A DNA stretch of 64,000 nt from Bordetella genomosp. 10 (lineage in GTDB: Bacteria > Pseudomonadota > Gammaproteobacteria > Burkholderiales > Burkholderiaceae_B): positions 1,178,001 through 1,242,000 of the forward strand of contig NZ_NEVM01000001.1 in NCBI RefSeq assembly GCF_002261225.1, in the 5' to 3' direction. The stretch's first letter is position 1. Every line of letters begins with the position of its first letter. Shown here piece after piece: positions 47,697-56,488 of the stretch. The translations under genes were made by a program, and so were the position numbers. Under the pieces are notes generated by a model that saw only the letters and a list, made by a program, of their open reading frames with translations, was not told the DNA's origin and did no database searches.

Positions 47697-47869
47697 ATTG
47701 CTCTCCTGGCGTGGGACATATCGAAACCCACCCACGCTGCTGCGACGCAACGGTTGGTTCGCCGCTTTTTCGCTTGGCCGTGACCTGGGCGGACTCACCT
47801 GGGCGGGCAGCGTCATCGCTCGTTTTTGTTCGATCGCGCGACGGCACGGGGGTGGGATTGCGCCGTTAT

Positions 47870-47988
47870 CCTAAGTAAGGAACGCAAAAGACACTTTTGA
47901 ATTAGGCAAAAAACGTTTTGATTTTTGTACGTTTATACAGAATTTTGACGCTTTTGCGGTTTTCTCAGGGTTGAGACTTCCAGCCGCC
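47870..47988. promoter_or_regulatory. A/T-rich region between the two RR-AraC genes
   Basis: It contains AAAACGTTTT (47910-47919, perfect palindrome), repeated CGTTT motifs and long A/T runs in otherwise GC-rich DNA. It lies 170 or more bases upstream of gene A's start and just after gene B's stop; probably the promoter region of gene A. Confidence 0.45.
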
Positions 47989-48867
47989 TCACTGGTCCGC
48001 GCCCGGCTGCGGCTCCGCCCGCGACTGTTGCCGAAAGTTCACGGGGCTGCACCCCACCTGGCGGCGAAACGCCGCGGCGAAGTTGGCGGGACTGGAGAAA
48101 CCCAGCATTTCGGCGATCTCGGAAATGCTCAATTTCCCGAGGCGCAGCAGCTTCTGGGCGGAATGCATGCGTTCATCGCGCAGGTAATCCTTGACCGATT
48201 TGCCCAGCGAAACCCGGAATGCCTGCGTCAGCCTGCGCTCGTGGACGCCCATCTGGCGCGCCAGCGACTTCAGCGAGGGCGGGTTGGCCAGCCGTTCATC
48301 CAGATAGCGGCGGGTCATGGCGACGATGGCCTGGTCGGTCGGGTTGGGCATGGCCGCCGGAAGCTGGATATCCATATCCGGCATGAAGCCACAGGCCGGG
48401 GAGGGGGAGACGAGATGCCGGGCCGTTTCGGCGCCCTCATCGACCGGCCGGTCACTGCGAGCCGCGCCGGCCGGCCGGCTCAAATGGACGCGAATGCGGG
48501 CCAGCACCTCGACCGGGTTGTACGGCTTGAGTACGTAATCCGCCGCCCCGGACTGGAACCCTTTCAGGCGCTCGTCCAAATGGGTCGATGCCGTGACGAA
48601 AATAATGGGAATGTGGGCGGTCTGGGGATTTTCTTTCAGCAGCGCGCATGTCGCATAGCCGTCCATCTGGGGCATGCAGACATCGAGCAGAATCAGGTCC
48701 GGGCGAGGCAAGGCCTGGGCGCGCGCATAGCCTTGGCGGCCGTTCATCGCCACGGTGAGCCGATAAGCCTCTTTATCGAGTTCCTGTACCAGGAGCTTGA
48801 GATCCGCAGGACTATCGTCTACCAACAATATATGAGCGGAGTTCTCGCGATCATCGACTGGGCGCAT
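47989..48867 (-). CDS. response regulator with AraC-type DNA-binding domain (B)
   Basis: 292 residues from the ATG giving MRPVDDRENS, preceded by GGAGGGG. The receiver is canonical: ILLVDDSPAD, phospho-site LILLDVCMPQMDG, Thr in IFVTAS and Lys in VLKPYNP. The AraC domain (about 185-280) ends NFAAAFRRQVGCSPVNFR. Same length and domain order as gene A, so the two are tandem paralogues, one with an intact and one with a weakened phosphorylation site. The nearest neighbour upstream is the T3SS needle operon's 3' end, on the same strand. Confidence 0.88.
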   Translation of the reverse strand: MRPVDDRENSAHILLVDDSPADLKLLVQELDKEAYRLTVAMNGRQGYARAQALPRPDLILLDVCMPQMDGYATCALLKENPQTAHIPIIFVTASTHLDERLKGFQSGAADYVLKPYNPVEVLARIRVHLSRPAGAARSDRPVDEGAETARHLVSPSPACGFMPDMDIQLPAAMPNPTDQAIVAMTRRYLDERLANPPSLKSLARQMGVHERRLTQAFRVSLGKSVKDYLRDERMHSAQKLLRLGKLSISEIAEMLGFSSPANFAAAFRRQVGCSPVNFRQQSRAEPQPGADQ

Positions 48868-49037
48868 TTCTCCCCTCCAGTAACATTGCGACGTGCAGGC
48901 CCTAGGCCGAGCAGCTATCAAATGTCACCGGAGTATAGCCGTGATCCGATGGAGGGTATCCTTGAGTAACGTTGAGTTTCCCGTTTATTACATTGCGCGC
49001 GCTTCGCGTTCGAAATACCGAGGAAACCAGGGTTACG

Positions 49038-49340
49038 TCAGGTGCTGAAGTTACGCGCGATGCCTTTCAGGGTGTCGAAAAACGCCTTCATCAAGTTGGT
49101 CACCGTGGTGACGAACAACTGATATTTATTGACCCCGCGCTGGATATTGATCATGTCGCTGGTATTCAGGCGTTTGTCCAGGCCGCCGGCGGGGATGACC
49201 TTGTTCTGCGCCGAGACCAGCACGCGGCTGAGGGGATCGGCGGGGCCGCTGCCGTTGGCGAGCGCGCCCAGATCGTCCGTTGCGTTGTTTACGTGAAAAG
49301 CCATAGGGATCCGCGGAGAGAGAAGAACAGGGAATGCCAT
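49038..49340 (-). CDS. sctF: SctF type III secretion needle subunit
   Basis: 100 residues (88 from an internal ATG at 49304). The C-terminal half, LNTSDMINIQRGVNKYQ followed by TVTNLMKAFFDTLKGIARNF, matches the SctF/YscF/PrgI pattern of a helical hairpin ending in a short polymerisation tail. It polymerises into the extracellular needle. The start at 49340 has AAAGG overlapping the sctD stop, favouring the longer form; the shorter one fits the usual 80-88 residue size. Last gene of the minus-strand sctX-Y-V-D-F operon. Confidence 0.8.
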   Translation of the reverse strand: MAFPVLLSPRIPMAFHVNNATDDLGALANGSGPADPLSRVLVSAQNKVIPAGGLDKRLNTSDMINIQRGVNKYQLFVTTVTNLMKAFFDTLKGIARNFST

Positions 49341-49348
49341 GTCGCCCG

Positions 49349-50713
49349 CTACCTTTGAACGGTGACGAGGGCGTCAGGGCCTTTGAAAACGATCTTGTCC
49401 TTGGAGATCGACTCCAGCCGGTAATTGGCATACGTGCCCCCAACCATCAATTTGGTTCCACACCCCAGTAGCAGCCACGGGTGAGGCCCGCCGATCACGC
49501 TGGCAATGCGGAAAGGGACCGTGGTTTCGGGCGTGGGCGCGTCGGGTGGCGGCGGGATGGGCCGCACGCTGTTGAAATTGTTCTTGTTGAACTGGGCCAC
49601 CAGGGGCGACAGCACCTGCAATTGGCGGGTATCGAGCTTGCCGGTATCGATGTCCAGGGCGTCGTCGGCCCACGCGATGGGGACGTTCGGAAGCAGGACG
49701 GCGTTCATGGCGTATTTCAAGCGGGCCGTCACGTCGGAAAGCAGGGCGATGCCATGCGTTTCGACGGTGACGCCCGCCAGCTTCGCTTCGAGCGTCTGGA
49801 TGGCGGCGGTACGGCGTTCCGCGGTCGCCGCGATGCCTTGTATGGTGAGCCGCCCCGAGCCGAGGTATTGCACATGGGAACGGATCAGGAAATCCTTCAG
49901 CACGTTTTGCGCGGCGCGTATCTGGACGGTGGCGATTTCGACCTTGATGGCGGGCCGGGGCTGGATGCGCGACAGCGCTTCGGCCAGTTGCCCGTACTCG
50001 GCGTCGTTGCGGACCCAACCCGTGACCGTGACCGGCCCGTCGTCCTGCTGCCGGACCTGGGCGTCGGAGGCCAGCGCCAGCGCATCGAGCGCCGCCGCGG
50101 CCTGGCGCGCCGCGCGGTCCAGTTCCATTTCGTAAGGGGACGCCGGCGTGGCGTTGGCGGTGCTGTGCGTCCAGAACATGCGGATGCCGGCCGCCAGGAC
50201 CAGCGCGATGCACGCCATCATGGCGCAGGCGGCGGCCCGTCTGTAGGGTTTCCGGCACGGCGGCGCGCCGCCGCCCGCGGGCCGCGCGTCGGCATGGAAA
50301 GCCGCGTCCGCGCGGGTGGCCGCCGGGTCCTCGGCGCGGGTCGCGATGCCGGGGATGCCGCCGGGGGCAGCGCGGTCGACGAGGCCGGCAAGATCGGGCC
50401 ATGCCGCGGCAACCGGCGCGACACTGATCCAGACGGGACCCACGCGCAACGGGACGCCCAGCGCGAATAGCGCGGGCTCCGTCGCGGCGGCGGCGATGGC
50501 GGTGGCGGGGACAGGGGACGCGGGTTCGGCGTCGAAGCGCCAGGATCGGTCCGCAATGTGGATGCGGCCGGCTCGGGCAGGCATGCCGGGATCGGACAGG
50601 ACAATGTCGCAGTCGACGTCGCTGCCGAGCCAGGCCGCGTCCGCGACAGGCGCCCGGGCGCCGCGGTGCAGACCGGACAGGATCCTCAGTTCTAGTTCAT
50701 CGGCGCTGATCAT
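49349..50713 (-). CDS. sctD: SctD inner-membrane ring protein
   Basis: 454 residues from the ATG giving MISADELEL. The N-terminal FHA-like cytoplasmic domain begins ELRILSGLHRG, as in YscD/PscD. One membrane helix lies at about 160-179, followed by periplasmic BON/ring-building repeats (VTVTGWVRNDAEYGQLAEAL; VETHGIALLSDV). SctD forms the outer ring of the inner-membrane base with SctJ. A TTG at 50728 gives a five-residue-longer form. It starts 25 bases after the sctV stop. Confidence 0.85.
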   Translation of the reverse strand: MISADELELRILSGLHRGARAPVADAAWLGSDVDCDIVLSDPGMPARAGRIHIADRSWRFDAEPASPVPATAIAAAATEPALFALGVPLRVGPVWISVAPVAAAWPDLAGLVDRAAPGGIPGIATRAEDPAATRADAAFHADARPAGGGAPPCRKPYRRAAACAMMACIALVLAAGIRMFWTHSTANATPASPYEMELDRAARQAAAALDALALASDAQVRQQDDGPVTVTGWVRNDAEYGQLAEALSRIQPRPAIKVEIATVQIRAAQNVLKDFLIRSHVQYLGSGRLTIQGIAATAERRTAAIQTLEAKLAGVTVETHGIALLSDVTARLKYAMNAVLLPNVPIAWADDALDIDTGKLDTRQLQVLSPLVAQFNKNNFNSVRPIPPPPDAPTPETTVPFRIASVIGGPHPWLLLGCGTKLMVGGTYANYRLESISKDKIVFKGPDALVTVQR

Positions 50714-50738
50714 GCGGGGAAATGGCAAATGCTGGGAT

Positions 50739-52841
50739 TCAAAGTTCGATGCGGGATAGCGGTTGTATGTTCAGTTCCGCGGACAACTCCTGGTACGACA
50801 ACACGGGAAGCTGATAGAGGTCGTTCTCGATCAGTTTGCGCACGTACCGCCTGATGTCCATGGTGGTCAGCAGCACGGGACGTTGCGCGGTCGTTGCCTG
50901 CGGGCCGACAGTCTGCTTGATGCGTTCCAGAAGCAGCGCGGATTGTTCCGGGTCCATGGCGAGATAACTGCCCCCCGACGTTTGACGGATGGCATCGCGC
51001 ACGGCCTGTTCGGTGGCGGGGGCGAGCAGGTAGGCGGGCAGGAAGCCGTGCTCGTTCGCGTACTTGTAGCTGATGTAGCGTTTGAGGCCCATGCGTGCAT
51101 ATTCCGTTAGCAGCACGGTGTCCTTTTCCTTTTGCGCCCACTCGATCAGCGCTTCCAGGATGGCCCGCATGTCGCGTATGCAGATATGCTCGGACACCAG
51201 GCGCTGCAGGATCTCCGCCACCCTTTGCACCGGCATGACGCGCTGCGTCTCCTTGACCAGTTCCGGATAGCGCGTTTCCTGCGCGGTCAGCAGCAGGCGC
51301 GCTTCCTGGATGCCCAGGAAGTCGGCCGCGTGGCGCCTGAGCGCCTGGGCGGCGCGTTCCGCGATCACCTGCGCCGGCCAGAGGAAGGGCACGCCCGCCG
51401 CGCGCAGCGCCGCCGCGTGGCTGTCGGCGACCCAGTATTCGCGCGGGTCGTGCCATGCGTCGCCGCCCAGGCGCGGGATGCCGAGCGCTTCCATATTGTC
51501 CGGGCTTTCGCGCGCCAGGATGGCGTCCGGCGGGCAATAGCCCTGGTCGGCGGGGACGTCATAGAGATGGATGCGATACAGCCTGCCGGCGTGCGCGAGG
51601 TCGGTATCCTCCTCCCCAACGCCCCGCGCCGCGTCGCCGACGTGCACATGGACTTCCGGCAATGGGATGCCCAATTCGCGATATAGCTCGCCGCGCGCCG
51701 CGAGATAGTCGCGCTTCAGGTCCTCCGGATCCAGTTCCGCGTCCAGCTCGGCGGTGATCTCCATGGTGAGCGGGCGGGCCGACGTCAGTTTCGCCGCGTC
51801 GTCGTCCGCTTCCTTGTCCCCGGCCCCCGTGCGCCCCGCGCCGTCGGCGTCGTCGCCGTCCGGGCCTTCCCTGGCCGCGCGCGCGAGCGTGAAGCCGACC
51901 AGGCCCAGGACGGCCGCGAGAATCAGGAATACCAGGGTCGGCATGCCGGGAATCAGTCCCATGCAGAGCGCGACTGCGGCGCTGATCAACAGCGCGCGAG
52001 GATGCGCCATGACCTGCTTGCCGATGTCCTTCCCCACGTTCGAGCGTTGTTCGTCGGGCACACGGGTCACGATGATGCCGGCGGATATGGCCGTCAGCAG
52101 GGCGGGGATCTGGGAGATCAGGCCGTCGCCGATGCTCAGGATGGAGTAGGTGGCGCCGGCCTGCGCGGCGCTCATGCCATGCTGGAGAACGCCGATCGCG
52201 AGCCCCCCCAGCAGGTTCACCGCGACGATGACCAGGCCCGCGATGGCGTCGCCCTTGACGAACTTCATTGCGCCGTCCATCGCGCCGTAAAGCTGGCTTT
52301 CCTTCTCCACCAGGCGCCGGCGGCGGCGCGCCTCGTCCTTGTCGACGGTGCCGGCGCGCACGTCGGCGTCGATGGACATCTGCTTGCCCGGCATGGCGTC
52401 CAGGGAGAAGCGGGCCGCGACCTCGGCCACGCGCTCCGCGCCCTTGGTGACCACGATGAATTGCACGATGGTGAGGATCAGGAAAACGACCAGGCCGACC
52501 ACCAGGTTGCCGCCGACGACGAAGTTGCCGAAGGTTTCGATGATGTGTCCCGCATCGCCGTCGAGCAGGATCAGGCGCGTCGTGGCGATGGAAATGCCGA
52601 GGCGGAACAGCGTGCCCACCAGCAGCACCGAAGGGAACGACGAGAACGCCAGCGGAGAGGGCAGGTAGATGGCGACCATCAGCAAGACGCAGGTCAGCGT
52701 GATGTTGGCGCCGATGAGCGCGTCCACCAGAAGGGTCGGGAGCGGCAGGATCATCATGAAGATGATCGCGATCACGAAGGCCGCCAGGACGACGTCGTTG
52801 CGGCTGGTGGCCGCGGTGACCAGACGGGATATCCGTTGCAT
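50739..52841 (-). CDS. sctV: SctV major export apparatus protein
   Basis: 700 residues of the FHIPEP/LcrD family. Seven to eight membrane helices fill residues 1-330, with the conserved cytoplasmic loop FSLDAMPGKQMSIDADVRAG and MKFVKGDAIAG. The C-terminal cytoplasmic domain (from about 350), which forms the nonameric substrate-docking ring, holds LGIPLPEVHVHV and the ISYKYA segment. An acidic linker (about 325-350, Asp/Gly-rich) is slightly long. It starts 3 bases after the sctY stop. Confidence 0.97.
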   Translation of the reverse strand: MQRISRLVTAATSRNDVVLAAFVIAIIFMMILPLPTLLVDALIGANITLTCVLLMVAIYLPSPLAFSSFPSVLLVGTLFRLGISIATTRLILLDGDAGHIIETFGNFVVGGNLVVGLVVFLILTIVQFIVVTKGAERVAEVAARFSLDAMPGKQMSIDADVRAGTVDKDEARRRRRLVEKESQLYGAMDGAMKFVKGDAIAGLVIVAVNLLGGLAIGVLQHGMSAAQAGATYSILSIGDGLISQIPALLTAISAGIIVTRVPDEQRSNVGKDIGKQVMAHPRALLISAAVALCMGLIPGMPTLVFLILAAVLGLVGFTLARAAREGPDGDDADGAGRTGAGDKEADDDAAKLTSARPLTMEITAELDAELDPEDLKRDYLAARGELYRELGIPLPEVHVHVGDAARGVGEEDTDLAHAGRLYRIHLYDVPADQGYCPPDAILARESPDNMEALGIPRLGGDAWHDPREYWVADSHAAALRAAGVPFLWPAQVIAERAAQALRRHAADFLGIQEARLLLTAQETRYPELVKETQRVMPVQRVAEILQRLVSEHICIRDMRAILEALIEWAQKEKDTVLLTEYARMGLKRYISYKYANEHGFLPAYLLAPATEQAVRDAIRQTSGGSYLAMDPEQSALLLERIKQTVGPQATTAQRPVLLTTMDIRRYVRKLIENDLYQLPVLSYQELSAELNIQPLSRIEL

Positions 52842-52844
52842 GGT

Positions 52845-53204
52845 TCAGCTCCCCGGCGCCGGATCGGGCGGCTGTCCCCGCAGAGACACATACCGCTGCA
52901 TCGCCGCCCGCGCCAGCGTCGCCCGGCCCTGTTTCATATAGGCCTGGGCGCGGACGAGGTGGAACAAGGCCATGTCTTCCGCCTTGTCGGCGCCTTCCTG
53001 CAGCGTCGCCAACGCGTCGGCCGGGGCGCCGCTGCGCAGTTCGGCCAGCGCCTTCATTGCCCGCGACCGGACGTCCAGATGACCGAGGTGGGCGAGGGCC
53101 GTCAACAATGTGCGCGCGTTGCCGGGCTGGTTGTTCTGCAACTGGGCATAGGCCAGCACGCGCAACACATTGCAGGCGGTGGGCAGTCTGGAATCCTGGA
53201 GCAC
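52845..53204 (-). CDS. sctY: SctY (YscY-like) TPR chaperone
   Basis: 119 residues, all helical with TPR-like repeats (NVLRVLAYAQLQNNQPGNA, ALFHLVRAQAYMKQGRATLA). In Yersinia YscY binds YscX and both bind SctV. Gene order X-Y-V with tight spacing is the same here, which is the main reason for the name; sequence alone shows only a TPR-type small protein. GTG start. It ends four bases before the sctV ATG. Confidence 0.72.
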   Translation of the reverse strand: MLQDSRLPTACNVLRVLAYAQLQNNQPGNARTLLTALAHLGHLDVRSRAMKALAELRSGAPADALATLQEGADKAEDMALFHLVRAQAYMKQGRATLARAAMQRYVSLRGQPPDPAPGS

Positions 53205-53210
53205 GGCGTG

Positions 53211-53675
53211 TCAGCCCATCTTCGGCGCGAAATCGATGTAGATGGCGAGCGTGTCGCCGTGGTTGCAGATTTCGCCGACCAGCGCCTCGGCGGCTTCGAG
53301 CGCCTTTGCCGCTTGCACCGTCCGGGCGGCGTCGGCGGGCTGCGCCGTGCCCGCGCGCTGGTGGAGCGCCGTCTTGTGGTCCGCCAGAACGGACTTCAAT
53401 GCGCGCGTGGCGTCGCGGAAGGAGGCGCCGCCGCGCGTCGCGTCCCGATAGGCGGCCGGCGAAATCAATTGCAGGTGCATGTCGAGGTCGAGGCTGGGCC
53501 GCACGCTCGCCGCCTCGCGTTCGCCCCTGTGCGGCGCCCGAGTGCGTCCGGTCGCCGGGCGCGCGTCGACGATGCGCGGGCCTTGCGAGACGGCCTGGGC
53601 GTCGAGCGCGGCAGGTTCGGCGATCGCGCCTATGTAGGAAGGATCGGAGGTTGACGTAGGAATTCGGTTGTTCAT
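53211..53675 (-). CDS. sctX: SctX (YscX-like) early export protein
   Basis: 154 residues (YscX has about 122). The N-terminal 60 residues are probably disordered, as in an early secreted protein. The C-terminal part, AAEALVGEICNHGDTLAIYIDFAPKMG, has the pattern of the YscX C-terminus that binds YscY. First gene of the minus-strand operon. ATG at 53675 or TTG at 53681 are both possible; neither has a clear ribosome site. Presence of an X/Y pair places the system in the Ysc-like superfamily. Confidence 0.68.
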   Translation of the reverse strand: MNNRIPTSTSDPSYIGAIAEPAALDAQAVSQGPRIVDARPATGRTRAPHRGEREAASVRPSLDLDMHLQLISPAAYRDATRGGASFRDATRALKSVLADHKTALHQRAGTAQPADAARTVQAAKALEAAEALVGEICNHGDTLAIYIDFAPKMG

Positions 53676-54125
53676 ATTCAAGTCTTAAATCGACGCCTTG
53701 CGCCTCGCTTCCGCCATGGCGCCCGAGGGTGTTCTCCCGCAGCGCCGGCACCGAGGCGACCTACGACCTCGTGCGTGTCGCGCCGGGGAGGCCAAGGCCA
53801 GAGGCCGCGGCGCCGGAAGCAGATTCGGAAAAATCCCGCTGGCCATGGGAGGGCGTGAACCCCCCAGCATCGGCATCTCCGGCGGCATCCTCCTGGTACG
53901 GGACGCGACGGCGCGGCCATGCGGCCAAATGCGGGCGTCGACCGTAGTAACGAAGGGTTCTTTGTTGGTTCCATGGCGCCTTGAAGCGCGCTTGGCGGGA
54001 CTAAGTTTTTTCTCATTCGGAACCGGCAGGGGCCGCTGGCAACATACCGTTCGAGTTTTGTCCCGGGGGCGATTCGTGAGTAGGTCGCCCAGGTCTTAGT
54101 GTCAATCTGAACGGTAGGTGGCGAG
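53676..54125. promoter_or_regulatory. divergent promoter region of the two T3SS operons
   Basis: 450 bases without a credible gene. GGAACC occurs once in each direction: at 54019-54024 on the + strand and at 53972-53967 on the minus strand. On the minus strand it is followed after 14 bases by CGTT (53952-53949), the layout of ECF-sigma promoters; the + strand copy lacks a matching -10. T3SS genes of Bordetella are driven by the ECF-type factor BtrS, so a related mechanism is possible. Confidence 0.45.
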
Positions 54126-54902
54126 ATGCCAGGCATCGGAAATTCAAGCTTCAACGGCGGCGCCCCGCTAGGGGCCGCGCTTGCGCCCGCGCTGGCGGCC
54201 GGCGAAGGCCGGCTGGCCGGCTTCAATGGGCTGGAGCGCGAATGGGACGATCGCGATGACGCGTTGCACGACATCCATCTTGGCGAGCATGCGGCCAATG
54301 CCGAAGACGGTCCGGCGCCCAGGTTCGCCACGCGCCCGTCGCGCGCCCAGCCCGGCGAGGGGCGGTATGCCGACTCCGCCGATCCCGAGCTCAGGGCCGC
54401 GCTGGCGTCGGGCGATGTTTTCGAGGTCGTCTACGCCATCATGAAAGTGATGTACGGCGCCGCGGCCGAGAACGTGCGTCGAAGGGGCTACGCGGTCAGG
54501 GAGAAAAACCTGGAGCAGGAGCGGATACGCAGCGCCCAGCAACGTATTCGCGACCTCGCGAACGGCTTCAAGCCGGGCGCGAAAGTGGACGACAAGCTCA
54601 AGGACGCGACCGGTTATTCCGAGGAAAAGGCGAAAGCCGCCACCCGGGAGCTGCAGGCGCTGGGCTGGGATCTCGGTCCCTATGGGGGCGCCGTTGCCGG
54701 CGGTACGCAGAAGCAGCAATTGGATGACCTGATCACCAGCATGGATTCGAAGCTGACCAGCTACAACAACATGAACAGCATCGAGACGAACGATCTGGCG
54801 CGTGAAGGCCAGGCGGCGCAGGCTTATCTCACCGGCATGACTAGCATTCTTTCCAAGGAGAACCAAACGCTCTCCGGCATCGCAACGAGTCTGGGACGAT
54901 GA
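54126..54902 (+). CDS. sctA: T3SS filament/needle-tip protein (EspA/Bsp22-like)
   Basis: 258 residues. The N-terminal 95 are likely disordered. The rest is helical with the EspA/SseB-type arrangement: a coiled-coil start (FEVVYAIMKVMYGAAAENVRRR), a central variable part and a C-terminal helix (ITSMDSKLTSYNNMNSIETN, SILSKENQTLSGIATSLG). Such proteins cap or extend the needle and connect it to the translocon. First gene of the + strand operon and next to a SycD-type chaperone, as bsp22 is in Bordetella. Name by fold and position; direct similarity should be confirmed. Confidence 0.65.
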   Translation: MPGIGNSSFNGGAPLGAALAPALAAGEGRLAGFNGLEREWDDRDDALHDIHLGEHAANAEDGPAPRFATRPSRAQPGEGRYADSADPELRAALASGDVFEVVYAIMKVMYGAAAENVRRRGYAVREKNLEQERIRSAQQRIRDLANGFKPGAKVDDKLKDATGYSEEKAKAATRELQALGWDLGPYGGAVAGGTQKQQLDDLITSMDSKLTSYNNMNSIETNDLAREGQAAQAYLTGMTSILSKENQTLSGIATSLGR

Positions 54903-55381
54903 CGGCCGCGACGAACGAGGCCGCCATGGCCGACGCGGTCGCGCGCCTGCGGCAAGCCATCGGACAGCTCGAAGAAGGAATGGGACCGCGGATGACGCCG
55001 GCCATGCGCAAGGCGCTCTACGAGCGTGGCTATGCGCTTTATGAGTCGGCGCGCTACGACGAGGCCTACCGGCTGTTCGTGCGGCTGGTCCTGGACGACC
55101 CCGGCAACACGCAGGGCCTGAGGGCTGCCGCGGCGGCGGCGCAAGCACAGGGCAAGTATGAACTGGCGCTCAACTTCTATACGCCCTGGATGATGGCGAC
55201 CGACGATCCGCTGCCTGCCGCGCGTTTCGCGGAATGCCTGCTCAAGCTGGGCAGGATGACGCTCGCCAGGGAAGCAATCGATATCGCGCGGTCGCTATGC
55301 GTGAGCGAGGAACATGGCGCGGTGCGGGAGTACTGCGCCAGCCTGGAGTGCCGGGCAGCCGGCGTTGAATCCGTTTTCTGA
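54899..55381 (+). CDS. class II T3SS chaperone (SycD/LcrH family, TPR)
   Basis: 160 residues with three TPR units (ALYERGYALYESARYDEAYRLF; GLRAAAAAAQAQGKYELALNFY; AARFAECLLKLGRMTLAREAID). This is the SycD/LcrH/IpgC layout; these proteins hold the two hydrophobic translocators until export. The ATG overlaps the previous stop and the translocator genes follow, which fits the role. Confidence 0.88.
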   Translation: MTAATNEAAMADAVARLRQAIGQLEEGMGPRMTPAMRKALYERGYALYESARYDEAYRLFVRLVLDDPGNTQGLRAAAAAAQAQGKYELALNFYTPWMMATDDPLPAARFAECLLKLGRMTLAREAIDIARSLCVSEEHGAVREYCASLECRAAGVESVF

Positions 55382-55415
55382 ATCTGTTTTTGAATCTGAA
55401 TTATTGGAGGAACTT

Positions 55416-56423
55416 ATGGAAAGCCAACAACTGGGAAGCCAACAACCCGACTTCGCGGCCGGCCTGCGCGACGCATCCTGGGAATATGCGCATTCCATGG
55501 CGACAGGCCCGGAGGAAGGTCCGGTGGTCGACGTTGCCTATGCGGGACTCGCGAAAGACAAGCCGAGATATGCGAATTACACCGAGGCGGATGCATCCCT
55601 GCATCAGGCGGCGGACATTTGCAGCCTGGCGGCGGTGAGCAGCAACGACGACCAGCGGCGCCGGATCATGGACGGCGCCGCGGCCGCGCAGCGCGGGGCG
55701 GACGAGGCCAGAAGCGCCGCCTTGAAACGGGCGATTTTCGGCGGCATCGCGGGTGTCGCGGCGGTCGCCGGGGGCGCCTACGCCACCTACTCGGCGTTCA
55801 AGGCCTCGCCGGCCGGACTGAAGGAGATAGAGGCCAATAACAACAAGATGGCGCAGATGAAAAGCGAAAGGGATTGGGCGCTGAAGGAGGAAGCGTTCAT
55901 GGAACATGCGCGGCAATCGCAAGCCCGGTCGAAGGCGCCGGCCGACGCGGGCGGAGAGACCGTGCCGAACGCCGGCGAGGCTCGGCTGGTCGAACTCGAC
56001 GCCGGCGACAAGACCGCCGCGGCGCGGGACCAGGCCAACCATCAGGCCGATGCCGAACGCTATATGAGACAGGCCAACGAAGCGCGGCAGAAGAAAACCG
56101 AGGCGGCATACCTGCGGGAAACAGCGAATCTGGATGGGCAAAGCGCCAACAGCGAGCGCACGCGCCGCCTGGAAAGCGCACGCAACAGTTCGACCCTGGC
56201 GACAGGCCTGAGCGGCCTCGCGAACGCCGGGAGCGCATGGGCGGGCTTGAACGAAGCGGCCCGGATCGGGGCGGACGCGGCCAAGAACCAGGCGGACGCT
56301 TATGGCGGCCTGTCCGGTTCGGCCAAGCAGAACGCGCTCTCTCAGCAGACCGAAATGGTCAATGCCAAGAAGGCGCTGTACACGGCCGAGTACCAACGGC
56401 TTCTGGCCACGCTCGGGCGCTGA
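55416..56423 (+). CDS. sctB: T3SS translocator, one membrane helix (SctB/BopD-like)
   Basis: 335 residues with one predicted membrane helix at about 106-128 (AIFGGIAGVAAVAGG), flanked by long amphipathic coiled-coil-like helices (DQANHQADAERYMRQANEARQKKTEAAYLRE). A single helix and coiled coils are typical of the minor translocator (EspB/SseD/BopD). A perfect ribosome site GGAGGAAC precedes the ATG. Unlike in Yersinia, it precedes the larger translocator gene. The assignment relies on topology and position. Confidence 0.68.
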   Translation: MESQQLGSQQPDFAAGLRDASWEYAHSMATGPEEGPVVDVAYAGLAKDKPRYANYTEADASLHQAADICSLAAVSSNDDQRRRIMDGAAAAQRGADEARSAALKRAIFGGIAGVAAVAGGAYATYSAFKASPAGLKEIEANNNKMAQMKSERDWALKEEAFMEHARQSQARSKAPADAGGETVPNAGEARLVELDAGDKTAAARDQANHQADAERYMRQANEARQKKTEAAYLRETANLDGQSANSERTRRLESARNSSTLATGLSGLANAGSAWAGLNEAARIGADAAKNQADAYGGLSGSAKQNALSQQTEMVNAKKALYTAEYQRLLATLGR

Positions 56424-56488
56424 TCGTCAGTCGGCATCGGCATTCGCCCATCTTCAACCGCTAATCGAAAATCAACCAGGAGCAGCAT

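Noticed and set aside
49038..49340. Inner rod (SctI) identity for this small protein
   Set aside because: The C-terminal pattern (INIQRGVNKYQ, LMKAFFDTLKGIARNF) fits the needle SctF; a better SctI lies directly before sctJ.
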